A DNA stretch of 64,000 nt from Myxococcales bacterium (GTDB lineage: Bacteria > Myxococcota_A > UBA9042 > UBA3505): positions 232,509 to 296,508 of the forward strand of contig PBVT01000047.1 of the NCBI GenBank assembly GCA_002728755.1, in the 5' to 3' direction. This document shows positions 53,374-62,576 of the stretch, in pieces (position 1 is the stretch's first letter; every line of letters starts with the position of its first letter). Under the pieces are notes generated by a model that was not told the origin of the DNA, did no database searches, and worked only from the letters and a program-made list of their open reading frames with translations. The position numbers were made by a program, and so were the translations under genes.

Positions 53374-55332
53374 TCAACTATACCCCATCATACGACCGAT
53401 CTGGTACACACCAACGGCGCAAGCCCAGGCAAGAACCGTCATATAGGTAAATGTGAAGACAGGCCATCGCCAGGAATTGGTCTCCTGTTTGATGATCGCG
53501 AGAGTAGCCATACATTGGCTGCATAGAGCAAAAAACACCATCAAAGCCAGCGCTATGAGGGGGGAAAACGCACGACTCCCATCCGCTCGTCGCGAATCAC
53601 GTAGCTGTCCAAATAGCCCCGAAGATCGGTCGAATTCTTCTCCTCCCAATAGGCTCGGCTCATATCCGCCCGGATCAACATCACCCATGCTGTATAAGAC
53701 ACCCCAGGTGGGGATGATCAGCTCCCTGGCTGGAAACGCCGCAAGAATTCCAACGGTCGTTCGCCAATCAAAACCAGCCGGAGCAAAGATTGGCTGTATC
53801 GCTTTCCCTGCCCGCGCCAGAAAACTCTGTTGCTGCTGATCGGCCCGCAGGCGATTTTGCAGTTCCAGAACAGCCTTTTCCTTCTCTTCATCACTGGAAT
53901 TGGATTGTTCCACCGTCTCGATTTTCGCCTCATAGGCATCATGAATGACCTGGCACCGCGGGTAATAACTCAACAACCATATGACCATCGAGGCAGCAAA
54001 GATGATGGTCCCAGCCATTCGCACGAAGCCAGCGCAGGCATTCCAGACCTGACCACCGACAACACGCCAGACAGGTCTCTGATAATGGGGAAGCTCCATC
54101 AGAAAACTGGATACACCACCTTTTAGAACCGTCTTTCGGAGAATAAGAGCCACAAGCACGGCGACCACAATACCGAGCATATACATGGAAAACAGGACCG
54201 TTCCGGCATAGGCCACCGGAAAAAACGCACCGATCAAAATCACGTAGACGGGCAGACGAGCGGAACAGGACATGAGCGGCGAAACGACGATGGTAGCGAT
54301 TCGATCTCGCTCCTTCTCGATTGTTCGAGTCGCTAGAATTCCCGGTATTGCGCAGCCGACCGACGTAACCATTGGCACAAAGCTTCGACCACTCAACCCG
54401 AATGTTCGCATGATTCGATCGAGAACGAATGCCGCTCTGGCCATATATCCCGTCGCCTCCATCAATGTGATGAAGAACACCAGAAGAACAATCTGCGGTA
54501 GAAAGATAACGACGGAGCCCACACCATTGATCAAACCATCGACAACAAAACTATTCAGAGCCCCCTCGGACAGCTGTGATGAAGCCCAGGAGCTCACCAT
54601 ACCCTGTCCCGTCTCAATCCAGCCCATGGCAGGTTCCGCGGCGATAAAAACGGCCTGAAAAACTCCATAGATAATCAGAAGCAGAAGCGGTAGACCGAGA
54701 ACACGGTGAAGGAACAGCTGATCGAGTCGTTCTGTAAGATTCCTTGTGCTCTTTTTCACCGAACACATTACCTGATCGGCAATCTCGGATGGATCCTTCG
54801 CCAGGGGTGTACTCGGATGCATCGATCCCGCAAGGACCGCATTACGAAGCTCACCAATACCCTCGCCTGTATACGGGTTGGTTGCGAATACAGGCACATT
54901 CAGAGCAGCAGACAGCGCCGCGACATCAATATCCCATCCTTCACCATGGGCGATGTCGAGCTTGGTCAACGCTACAACAACAGGTAACCCCAGACTCGTC
55001 AGCTCTCGATACAACGACAGCTCGACACGAAGTTTCGATGCGTCCATGACCACACAGAGCACGTCTATTTCCTGCCCGTGTTCTCCACGGAGGTAACTGA
55101 TCGTCACGGATTCATCACGAGATAAGGCATCAAGTGACGCAATACCCGGAAGATCCACAGCACGAAGGTTTTGCCCATCCACAGTAACTGTACTCTCGGT
55201 ACGATGGACTGTACTTCCCGGAAAATTCACCGGTCGCTGGGTCGTATTCGTTAAACCCATGACCAGAGATGTCTTGCCAGCATTATGGCGCCCGGCGAAC
55301 GCGATCGTCAGCTCTTTACCCTCGGAAATCAT
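53374..55332 (-). CDS. feoB: Ferrous iron transport protein B
   Basis: A 652-aa Fe(II) transporter of the inner membrane. The N-terminal G-protein domain has G1 AFAGRHNAGKTSLVMGLTN, a Thr-Val-His-Arg-Thr switch, G3 VDLPGIASLDALSRDE and G4 ALTKLDIAHG. Membrane core motifs include LPQIVLLVFFITLMEATGYM, RSFVMVTSVGCAIPGILATR-like FVPMVTSVGCAIPG and PLMSCSARLPVYVILIGAFF, which are diagnostic. A charged coiled-coil stretch (ETVEQSNSSDEEKEKAVLEL) lies in a late loop. It starts 2 bases after feoA and is coupled to it. Confidence 0.97.
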   Translation of the reverse strand: MISEGKELTIAFAGRHNAGKTSLVMGLTNTTQRPVNFPGSTVHRTESTVTVDGQNLRAVDLPGIASLDALSRDESVTISYLRGEHGQEIDVLCVVMDASKLRVELSLYRELTSLGLPVVVALTKLDIAHGEGWDIDVAALSAALNVPVFATNPYTGEGIGELRNAVLAGSMHPSTPLAKDPSEIADQVMCSVKKSTRNLTERLDQLFLHRVLGLPLLLLIIYGVFQAVFIAAEPAMGWIETGQGMVSSWASSQLSEGALNSFVVDGLINGVGSVVIFLPQIVLLVFFITLMEATGYMARAAFVLDRIMRTFGLSGRSFVPMVTSVGCAIPGILATRTIEKERDRIATIVVSPLMSCSARLPVYVILIGAFFPVAYAGTVLFSMYMLGIVVAVLVALILRKTVLKGGVSSFLMELPHYQRPVWRVVGGQVWNACAGFVRMAGTIIFAASMVIWLLSYYPRCQVIHDAYEAKIETVEQSNSSDEEKEKAVLELQNRLRADQQQQSFLARAGKAIQPIFAPAGFDWRTTVGILAAFPARELIIPTWGVLYSMGDVDPGGYEPSLLGGEEFDRSSGLFGQLRDSRRADGSRAFSPLIALALMVFFALCSQCMATLAIIKQETNSWRWPVFTFTYMTVLAWACAVGVYQIGRMMGYS

Positions 55333-55334
55333 AA

Positions 55335-55568
55335 TTATCCTACTACCGCCCGTACAACGACTCGGACCGCCTCATCCCGTCGCAAAGCCAAACGATATCC
55401 ATGTAAACTGTAGAGCGTAGGATCACCCAACGGCGCACACTGCTCCACCATGATCCGTGCATCCGGCCAAAACCCCAACGCAACAAGTCGTTGTGATAAC
55501 GGATCGTCACCAACAACGTGGTCTACTTCCACTGCCGCTCCGAGGGCACATTGATCGAGGGTCTGCAT
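55335..55568 (-). CDS. feoA: Ferrous iron transport protein A
   Basis: A 77-aa SH3-like FeoA protein, the cytosolic partner of FeoB. It reads DQCALGAAVEVDHVVGDDPL, then RLVALGFWPDARIMVEQCAPLG and YSLHGYRLALRRDEAVRVVV, the standard FeoA pattern. It is the first gene of the feo operon, with a candidate promoter 31 bases upstream. The start has ccaagga upstream of ATG 55568. Confidence 0.95.
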   Translation of the reverse strand: MQTLDQCALGAAVEVDHVVGDDPLSQRLVALGFWPDARIMVEQCAPLGDPTLYSLHGYRLALRRDEAVRVVVRAVVG

Positions 55569-55598
55569 TCCTTGGCCTACTTAAACCACAAGGTCTTC

Positions 55599-55627
55599 AT
55601 CAAAGGGGCTGGCATTATTAATGACAA
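55599..55627 (-). promoter_or_regulatory. Candidate feo promoter with overlapping AT-rich palindrome
   Basis: On the minus strand TTGTCA (55627-55622), 17 bases, TTTGAT (55604-55599). The spacer overlaps cattattaatg (55613-55623), whose 5-base arms are exact complements, a possible half of an iron-regulator (Fur- or DtxR-type) operator. It is too short to assign to a regulator. The remaining divergent region to infA (55628-55783) holds no gene I can support. Confidence 0.35.
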
Positions 55628-55783
55628 GAGATTTCAAATGCAACAGTGTGTTTTAGCGCCCCTACTCGAAGGTCGCCATTGGTCCGAAAATCATGAGAAA
55701 CCTTAACTTGCTTGCATCCCAACCCAAGAATCCGATAGAAAGCCGTCATCAACTCAATTCTCGACGAAACCCTGGGAGAAAAC

Positions 55784-56008
55784 GTGGCCAAAGAAGAAGC
55801 AATCAGCGCGGATGGGACTGTACTGGAAGCATTGCCTAATGCGATGTTTCGTGTAGAGCTTGAAAACGGTCACAAAGTGCTGGCACACGTTTCAGGCAAG
55901 ATGCGGCGCTATTTCATCCGTATCCTACCCGGCGACACCGTCACTGTGGAACTGTCTCCGTACGACCTTACACGTGGCCGTATTACCTATCGTTCCAAGG
56001 GGCAGTAA
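55784..56008 (+). CDS. infA: Translation initiation factor IF-1
   Basis: A 74-aa OB-fold protein: [64 protein letters not shown]. This is the complete IF-1 pattern; it binds the 30S A site during initiation. The start is GTG 55784 with ctgggaga 6 bases upstream. It is alone, not in a ribosomal protein operon. Confidence 0.96.
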   Translation: MAKEEAISADGTVLEALPNAMFRVELENGHKVLAHVSGKMRRYFIRILPGDTVTVELSPYDLTRGRITYRSKGQ

Positions 56009-56171
56009 ACCCCAGACAAATCCCTTCGGCTCCTGGCACCTGGCTACCAGATTCGGATTATTTTCGAATGCCGATAACTTGCATAAACGGGATGATTTTT
56101 CCTGAAATGTGTGGTGAAGCTTGTTCTGAGGGACAATAGCCATATGCAATTGGAGCCAGGTCTATTCTATC

Positions 56172-57653
56172 GTGTCCGGTATTGAAACAATCAGCCACGG
56201 AAACTGTGTACGGGCGGACGATTCTGCAAAGGGAATCTTGCGGTTCACAACCGAGACGCTTGAGTTCAAGGCCGATGAAACGGAGCACCCCATCTGGTCG
56301 ATCCGACTAGATCAGATACAACGGCTCAGTTTAATCGGACCGACCGCCGTGGTGATTACAGACCTGGGACGTACGGACTTTGAAGGCTCCGACGCGGAGC
56401 GGATTACACGAGCTCTCGCAGCGCATCTGAAAGGGTCCGGTTCCATAGAGCCTTCCCCCAGAGAAATTGGAGCGGAGACAACGGAGGAGAGCGAAGGAGC
56501 GATTCCGGAACCAGGAAGTATTCCCTTTCCCGCCGGAAAGGTTCTAGCAGAAGAGATGTGCGTCTGGTTGCCAGGAACCCAGGCTCTGGCTGGAATGATG
56601 GCGGTGACAACGCACGGAATCGCGTTTTCCCGCGATCTAAGTGCCGCGATGATGACTTCAAATGTGGTCTGGGCCCTGTCCAGCGACCAGGTAGAAGACA
56701 TCATACAAGGCGACGGAAACACCACGAGTGTCGTCAGTACAGACGGCACCCTCTATCGGTTTATGGGGCAGGGAGCGGTCCGTGCGAGCGCAGAGCTACA
56801 ACGTGTCCTCGATGGTACCATTCAGGAATTGGATGCGGAGCCTGTCCATGAACAGGCCACAGCAGACGAAGAAGAGGTGCAGCAGCCCCCGGAAGAGCCC
56901 GTTGCCCCCAGTCCACCACCCGTTCCAACCTCCGTAAGCCCTGTTCTTCCCAACCGCGCACCCGTACCAGACGAAGTTCTCCTGAAGGAGCGCTTTACCC
57001 AGCGTCGAGGGCCTGTGTCCGTACCAGGAACCTTAATCGTGACAACAAAAGGGTTCCGCTTCGATGCGATTGGCGCTCTCAGTTTTCTCTTTGGCGGTGA
57101 CCTCCGCGTTCCTTTGAAAAACATCCAAAACGTCAAATATACCTCGGACGAAGACTGTGAGATCTGGGTCGATGGCGCATCGCATCTGTTTCGAGGAGCG
57201 GGCGCCGAGAGACTCCACAACGCGTTAAAGAAATTACGGCAGCCAGCAGCCAAGACCGAAGGTTCCACAGAGGAAACGCAGGTAACGGACCAGCCCGATC
57301 CGAAGCCGGTTATCCCCGGGCTTCTCCCCATCTCTCGAATTCTGGGCAATCTCCAACAGCTGACTATCTACCTGGGCAATGAGCCATTATTTATTGCACT
57401 AGGCAGCTCTGTTTTCCTTCTTGACGATGGGTTGGGGTTTGCGTTCCCACGGGTCCCGCCAACACAGTTGAATCCAGGCATGCGTATACGATGTGAGGTG
57501 CAAAAAGAATTGGGAACCTATGTTTTTGATGCCGATGTTCTGCGGACCGGCAATAAAAATTTCGATGTTTCGAATGATGAGCGTGAGTCCTGGTATATGC
57601 TCGTTGTCACCACTCCCCACGGTGTGCAGAACCAACCAGCGTTTGAACCGTAA
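56172..57653 (+). CDS. Protein with three PH/GRAM-like repeats and PilZN-like C-terminus
   Basis: A 493-aa soluble protein from GTG 56172. Three beta modules (about 12-90, 120-215 and 275-360) each have a strand-rich part, then a W/Q-V-E or IQNVKY strand, a short 'hlFxGxGAxR' type end and a closing helix (RFMGQGAVRASAELQRVL; HLFRGAGAERLHNALKKL), as in bacterial PH/GRAM folds. A Pro/Glu linker separates 2 and 3. The C-terminus (RILGNLQQLTIYLGNEPLF..., GMRIRCEV) resembles the YcgR-type N-terminal half that precedes PilZ, but the PilZ part is missing. It lies 163 bases after infA and is related to the next gene. Confidence 0.65.
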   Translation: MSGIETISHGNCVRADDSAKGILRFTTETLEFKADETEHPIWSIRLDQIQRLSLIGPTAVVITDLGRTDFEGSDAERITRALAAHLKGSGSIEPSPREIGAETTEESEGAIPEPGSIPFPAGKVLAEEMCVWLPGTQALAGMMAVTTHGIAFSRDLSAAMMTSNVVWALSSDQVEDIIQGDGNTTSVVSTDGTLYRFMGQGAVRASAELQRVLDGTIQELDAEPVHEQATADEEEVQQPPEEPVAPSPPPVPTSVSPVLPNRAPVPDEVLLKERFTQRRGPVSVPGTLIVTTKGFRFDAIGALSFLFGGDLRVPLKNIQNVKYTSDEDCEIWVDGASHLFRGAGAERLHNALKKLRQPAAKTEGSTEETQVTDQPDPKPVIPGLLPISRILGNLQQLTIYLGNEPLFIALGSSVFLLDDGLGFAFPRVPPTQLNPGMRIRCEVQKELGTYVFDADVLRTGNKNFDVSNDERESWYMLVVTTPHGVQNQPAFEP

Positions 57654-57775
57654 CGAAGCGCTAGCCGCAGGTTCCTCATGAAGTCTAGGCGTGCACGGAA
57701 ACCACCACCCAACCTCGAGCTTGATCGTCTCCCAACCACTCGCCTAGAATGTCAGCGCCCGAGATAAGAAGTGAC

Positions 57776-59248
57776 ATGGCAAAGGCAAGCAAGACCATAA
57801 TTAAATGTGAAGCAATGCGACTCAAAGGGCCGGTTGCGTTCATCGGTGAAATGGAACTCACCGAAACAGAATTACGATTCAAGCCCACAGGCATGGTCAA
57901 CCGTATTATCGGTGCGGCGACGCTGGTACTTCCGATTCGAAAAATCGAACGCGTCGCAATTGTCGGCCTCAACGAAACGGCATTGGTCTGGGTCGATCAA
58001 TCGCCACACCGATTCCTTGGTGCGGGAGCTCAAAAGGTGCTCGAAGCCCTTGAGACCCTGCTATTGGATCAGGCAGAGTCCGCCACGCCTTCCAGTTCAA
58101 CATCACAACTTGGAGCGGTTGAAGTTCTGTCACAAGAACAAGCCAAGCGACTGATCTTCGATTGGGCGGAGCAAATCGGCTATAACGCAGAAGAGACGGT
58201 GATATTTTCGACGCCTGTAATCCGCCGAGCGAAGAACGCCACAAGTCGTGGCTGGGTCTTGATCACAGATAAAGACCGCGTGCTCTACCTGCCCTCGGCC
58301 GGACAGGATAGTGCAGAGCTGCCTATCGAAATGTCTCTAAAAGCGATTCGTCCCGCCGGTCGTATATCAAGCCCTGTACTTCGTATGACCGATGGAGAAA
58401 CCAACTATGTTTTTGCACCGGTCGGCGGCAGCACAATTACAGAACGGTTCTGGGATCTGTGTGCAACAAAGACCCGGGTCGACGACTCTGCGGACCGAGA
58501 AAAGCAAGCCCGTACAAAAATTATGGGCCGACCGAAATCTCTCTGGATTCGCCAGGACGGCGATCTCGTCTTCAGCACAAAGGTCTGTATGCTGATATCT
58601 GTACGCGACGGAATCGGCCTGGTTGTTATTGACCGGCCCGATCCGCCCTTTCCAGAAAAAATGCCAATCCGGGTCGAGGTCTGTCTGAACGATGGTATCT
58701 ATTGGTTCGACACCGTTGTAGTCAGTACGCGGCGAGCGTTCCAGCCGATCCGAATCGGACGTAAGAAAGGCCGCCATATCGTAGTCCTGCGCAATCCCAA
58801 ACGTATACGGGGACAGAACCGTCGCGATAATTATCGTATCAAGCTGCGGGGGCGCGAGGCCTGGATATTGAAAGATCTCGCGAAAGCGCAGAGCGACGGG
58901 CTTCTGAACGATGACGAAATCACCGTATGCGAGATTGACAATATCTCGGCCAGCGGATGCCTTATTCAGAGCACTTCGAAGATGGAAGCCGGAACAACGA
59001 TCGACGTCATACTGTCGTTCCTGAGCCGAAAGACTCCCATCAAGGCTCGCGTGGTTCGATCCATCGCAAGTACGAGGGAAGAAAACTCCTGGCTGGTCGC
59101 GCTCACCTTCCCCAGTATCAACGATCAATATGCCGACCTGGTCCATCGCTTCATCGCAGATGAACAATTGAAACACATCCGGCGCGCACAGGAAGACGCA
59201 AATCCGACCAAAAAGCCAGCCCCACCCAAACCGAAATCGGATAAATAA
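57776..59248 (+). CDS. PH/GRAM-like protein with C-terminal PilZ domain
   Basis: A 490-aa protein from ATG 57776 (aagaag upstream; an ATG nine codons earlier lacks a ribosome site). Two PH/GRAM-like modules (~1-95, HRFLGAGAQKVLEALETLLL at the end of the first; ~125-235) are followed by a YcgR-N-like region (SLWIRQDGDLVFSTKVCMLI, PFPEKMPIRVEVC) and a PilZ domain with the c-di-GMP-binding RGQNRRDNYRIKL and EIDNISASGCLIQS motifs near residues 345 and 385. It probably reads c-di-GMP and controls motility, surface or secretion through the PH-like part (inference). A Lys/Pro tail closes it. Confidence 0.8.
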   Translation: MAKASKTIIKCEAMRLKGPVAFIGEMELTETELRFKPTGMVNRIIGAATLVLPIRKIERVAIVGLNETALVWVDQSPHRFLGAGAQKVLEALETLLLDQAESATPSSSTSQLGAVEVLSQEQAKRLIFDWAEQIGYNAEETVIFSTPVIRRAKNATSRGWVLITDKDRVLYLPSAGQDSAELPIEMSLKAIRPAGRISSPVLRMTDGETNYVFAPVGGSTITERFWDLCATKTRVDDSADREKQARTKIMGRPKSLWIRQDGDLVFSTKVCMLISVRDGIGLVVIDRPDPPFPEKMPIRVEVCLNDGIYWFDTVVVSTRRAFQPIRIGRKKGRHIVVLRNPKRIRGQNRRDNYRIKLRGREAWILKDLAKAQSDGLLNDDEITVCEIDNISASGCLIQSTSKMEAGTTIDVILSFLSRKTPIKARVVRSIASTREENSWLVALTFPSINDQYADLVHRFIADEQLKHIRRAQEDANPTKKPAPPKPKSDK

Positions 59249-59326
59249 CGACCTCCTCCTCCTACTGGCGACTTTAGCCTACTAGAGCGTCTACGGTCGT
59301 ATATTTGACAAATTCACCTGTTTTTG

Positions 59327-59340
59327 AGTGAGTACTCACT
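59327..59340. promoter_or_regulatory. TetR-type operator overlapping the efflux operon start
   Basis: agtgagtactcact is a perfect 14-bp palindrome ending one base before the TetR ATG. Such short perfect palindromes at the regulator's own start are typical TetR-family operators. A ttgaca box (59305-59310) lies just upstream; no clear -10 box is seen at the right distance. Confidence 0.65.
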
Positions 59341-59341
59341 A

Positions 59342-59920
59342 ATGTCACGGCCAACGACAATAGATACAAACGAAATTCTCGAAACAGCCAGAACGTTATT
59401 TCTGAAGCGAGGGTTTACCGTTTCCACTGCGGAAATCGCCAGGACCGCTGGTATTTCGGAGGGGTCGCTCTTTAATCGTTTCCCCAGTAAAGAGAAGCTC
59501 TTTCTAGCGAGCATGGACCTGCCCACATTTGATGTGGACAATTTCCTGGGCGAGAAAACCGAAGCCAATGAACTGGAGGCAAACCTGAACGTCCTCGCCG
59601 TTGGTCTGTTGGACTTCCTACGGATTCGGCTCCCTCGCGTCATGATGCTCAAATCGAACCCCATTGAGACGATTCGTTCCAATCCGGCGGCCGGTCCCGA
59701 AGAAGTTCTCCACGGAGTGAAAAACTACCTTGAGAGAGAAATTAAACTCGGACGTATGGAAAACTGTGATTCCGAGGTCTTTGCCAGAATGTTGATAGGC
59801 TCCATGGTCAATTATGTGTTTTTTGAGTTGCTCTCCGAGCGCAGGCACAGCCAGGAGGAGACACGCACCTATACCGAAGGGGTTGTATCCGTTCTACTCT
59901 ACGGGGTGGAATCACGATGA
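59342..59920 (+). CDS. TetR-family regulator of an RND efflux operon
   Basis: A 192-aa repressor from ATG 59342. The N-terminal helix-turn-helix reads TNEILETARTLFLKRGFTVS, then TAEIARTAGISEGSLFNRFP and SKEKLFLAS, the TetR pattern. The C-terminal ligand domain is variable. It is transcribed with the three efflux genes and overlaps the next one by 4 bases. Repression of its own operon until a substrate binds is the normal mode for this arrangement. Confidence 0.93.
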   Translation: MSRPTTIDTNEILETARTLFLKRGFTVSTAEIARTAGISEGSLFNRFPSKEKLFLASMDLPTFDVDNFLGEKTEANELEANLNVLAVGLLDFLRIRLPRVMMLKSNPIETIRSNPAAGPEEVLHGVKNYLEREIKLGRMENCDSEVFARMLIGSMVNYVFFELLSERRHSQEETRTYTEGVVSVLLYGVESR

Positions 59921-61380
59921 GATTCGAGTCCACACACCATCTTGTCCGAGCCTTCGTGGTGCTCATCGTATTGGCAACGAACTATAGCTGTACGATGCAC
60001 TCGGTCCCTTCGCGGGTCGATTCAAAGATCCCGATTCCCAAGAAGTTTTCGAACACCTCGGACCCTGGCAACAAGGCGGACAACCAGGCCTGGTGGAGAG
60101 ATCTCCAAACTCCAGATATCGACCGCCTGGTCCAAGAGCTCCTCGCTGGTAATCTGGACCTCCAGGCCGGCTGGGCTCGAGTCCAACAAGCGCAGGCTTT
60201 AGCTGCACAGGCCTCATCTGGTTTATGGCCCCAGGTCGGTATCGACGCAACGGCTACACGGTCCCGCGTCTCGTTTTATGTGCCGCCACCCATCGGCGAA
60301 CAATCCTTCCAGGTCAGCTCCTATCCTATGAACGTGGGAGCCGCATACGAACTCGACCTGTGGGGACGACTTCGATCAATGCGGACCGCTGGCAAACTAA
60401 ACGCCGATGCAGCCGTAGAAGACCTGAATGCCCTCCGAATGACCCTGATTGCGACAACCGTCGATCTCTGGTGTCTCATTGTAGAACAAAACGCCCAGCT
60501 CTCGCTCCTACGGCAACAGCTTCAGGTCAACCAGACCTTCCAGGAGCTTGTTGATCTGCGCTATTCACGAGGGCTCGCATCAGCGGTCGACGTCAACCAA
60601 CAACGGCAGCAGGTCCATGCTATACGCGCCCAGATTCCCCTGGTGGAAGCACAGGTCTCCTTGCTCCAACACCAGCTGGCGGTTGTTCTAGGCAAACCAC
60701 CGGGAGCGGTCACCGTCGACTCCAACGCCAATCTACCGAATGTAGACCAACAACCTACACTGGTTATCCCGTCGCAGATGTTGAAAAACCGTCCCGATGT
60801 GCGTGCAATGGAACTACGGATTCGGGCAGCCGATCACCAAGTAGCAGCCGCTATAGCAGACCGGTTCCCAGCCCTTCGACTGAACGCCAGTACAGGGTAC
60901 CTGGATCGAGAGGTAAGCGGTCTCTTTCAGAATTGGGTCTGGAGTCTCACTGCAAACATAGTCGCACCCATTTTTGACGGTGGTAGACGCGCCGCCGAGG
61001 TTCGACGAAACCGTGCGGTCGTCGAAGAATTGGTAGCAGGATACGGTCGCATCATCTTAACCGCTCTACGGGAAGTCGAAGATGCTCTCGTCCGCGAACA
61101 AAGCCAGGCTCGCTACGTAGTCGAACTAACGGCCCAGCTTCAAGCGGCCCGAACAACTCTTCAGCATGCGCAAACGCGCTATGTAAATGGACTCACCGAT
61201 TATCTACCTGTGCTCAATACACTCCGCACTCTTCAACAATTAGAGCGCAGCCAACTCAACGCCAGTCGACAGCAGATCTCAAATCGAATTCAGCTATACC
61301 GCTCCCTTGGCGGAAGCTGGACACCGTTGCAAGATCAAGCGGCCAATGTCGTCGAATCTTCGCAGGATGATTCAAAATGA
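59917..61380 (+). CDS. Outer-membrane efflux lipoprotein (OprM/TolC family)
   Basis: A 487-aa outer-membrane channel. The signal peptide ends in a lipobox-like NYSC (residue ~25). The mature part has the family opening WWRDLQTPDIDRLVQELLAGN, then two helical hairpins (ARVQQAQALAAQASSGLWPQVG; DLWGRLRSMRTAGKLNADAA; LLRQQLQVNQTFQELVDLRY) and the second repeat (LKNRPDVRAMELRIRAADHQ, LRTLQQLERSQLNASRQQ). It exports substrates across the outer membrane with the adaptor and pump that follow. The start overlaps the TetR stop (atga). Confidence 0.95.
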   Translation: MRFESTHHLVRAFVVLIVLATNYSCTMHSVPSRVDSKIPIPKKFSNTSDPGNKADNQAWWRDLQTPDIDRLVQELLAGNLDLQAGWARVQQAQALAAQASSGLWPQVGIDATATRSRVSFYVPPPIGEQSFQVSSYPMNVGAAYELDLWGRLRSMRTAGKLNADAAVEDLNALRMTLIATTVDLWCLIVEQNAQLSLLRQQLQVNQTFQELVDLRYSRGLASAVDVNQQRQQVHAIRAQIPLVEAQVSLLQHQLAVVLGKPPGAVTVDSNANLPNVDQQPTLVIPSQMLKNRPDVRAMELRIRAADHQVAAAIADRFPALRLNASTGYLDREVSGLFQNWVWSLTANIVAPIFDGGRRAAEVRRNRAVVEELVAGYGRIILTALREVEDALVREQSQARYVVELTAQLQAARTTLQHAQTRYVNGLTDYLPVLNTLRTLQQLERSQLNASRQQISNRIQLYRSLGGSWTPLQDQAANVVESSQDDSK

Positions 61381-62576
61381 AAGTCTCCATTCCAAAGATC
61401 GTTCTACCCATCATCGCGATAGGTATCGGCCTATTCTTCGCGCGCAATCTCATCAAGAATCGTCCGAAGCCGAAAAAGAAGACACCGACAGTGACGGCCC
61501 CATGGGTTGAAATCGAAACCGTCAGTAAAAAAGACCGACAGATTACTATCGAAGCCCTCGGGCTCGTACGACCCGCGCGCACATTAGTGCTGCAACCCGA
61601 GGTCATCGGACGTATCGTCGACGTGTCCTCCAATCTGACTCTCGGGGGACAAGTCTCTGCAGGCGAAGAGCTGCTACGTATCGACGCACGTGACTACCAG
61701 TTGGCAGTACAACAACAACGAGCCCAGGTCTCACGTGCGCAGACCCAATACCAGGTGGAGAAAGGGCGAAAGGTCGTCGCAGAACACGAATGGGAGCTAA
61801 TGACCAATAAACCCGACGTCAACGGTGCCGGCCGTGACCTCGCCTTACGAAAACCCCAGATAAAGAGCGCAAGAGCCGATCTCGAATCCGCTCGGAGTGC
61901 CCTGAAACGAGTACAGCTCTCTGTAGATAAAACTTTGATTACGGCGCCATTTAATGGAGTCGTACAACAAGAGAATGTTGAAATCGGGCAGCTCGTTTCA
62001 CCCCAGATCCCCATCGCTACGATCGTGGGTACGGATAGTTTCTGGGTGCAAACCTCTGTCCCCATTGCCAGCATATCATCCATCAAGATTCCAATGGCAA
62101 ATAAGGAGGAGGATGGGGCCATCGTTCGTGTCATACAGAAAGACACCAACAATGCACCCACCGTACGTATGGGCAAGGTGGTTCGCCTTTTGACCGATCT
62201 GGATCCACGTGCCCGACTGGCGCGTCTCCTGGTCGAGGTCAGCAACCCACTGGTCACAGAGCCCGGTCAGCTTCCCTTGCTCATCGGCTCTACAGTACAC
62301 CTTGAGATCCAGGGCAAGACAATCCCCAACGCGTTGATGATACCCCGATCTGCCGTTCATAATGGAAACCAGGTATGGCGAATAGATGCCGACGAGAAGT
62401 TACGGATCGAGACCGTTGATATTGCCTGGCGATCTAGAGATCACGTGTTCGTAGTCGACGGATTACCCGATCCGGTCGTTCTGGTGGTCAGCCAGCTCTC
62501 ATATCCTGTGGAAGGTATGCCGGTACGGCCCATGAAGCCCCTGGCACCCAGCTCGGATCAGGAGGTGCGACGTTGA
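61377..62576 (+). CDS. RND efflux periplasmic adaptor (HlyD/MFP family)
   Basis: A 399-aa adaptor. An N-terminal membrane segment (IVLPIIAIGIGLFFARNLI) anchors it in the inner membrane. The barrel-sandwich halves are LVLQPEVIGRIVDVSSNLTL...GEELLRIDARDYQLAVQQQRA and TLITAPFNGVVQQENVEIGQ, separated by a coiled-coil hairpin, then the beta-barrel (DSFWVQTSVPIASISSIKIP). It joins the pump to the outer-membrane channel. It overlaps the upstream gene by 4 bases (atga). Confidence 0.94.
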   Translation: MKVSIPKIVLPIIAIGIGLFFARNLIKNRPKPKKKTPTVTAPWVEIETVSKKDRQITIEALGLVRPARTLVLQPEVIGRIVDVSSNLTLGGQVSAGEELLRIDARDYQLAVQQQRAQVSRAQTQYQVEKGRKVVAEHEWELMTNKPDVNGAGRDLALRKPQIKSARADLESARSALKRVQLSVDKTLITAPFNGVVQQENVEIGQLVSPQIPIATIVGTDSFWVQTSVPIASISSIKIPMANKEEDGAIVRVIQKDTNNAPTVRMGKVVRLLTDLDPRARLARLLVEVSNPLVTEPGQLPLLIGSTVHLEIQGKTIPNALMIPRSAVHNGNQVWRIDADEKLRIETVDIAWRSRDHVFVVDGLPDPVVLVVSQLSYPVEGMPVRPMKPLAPSSDQEVRR

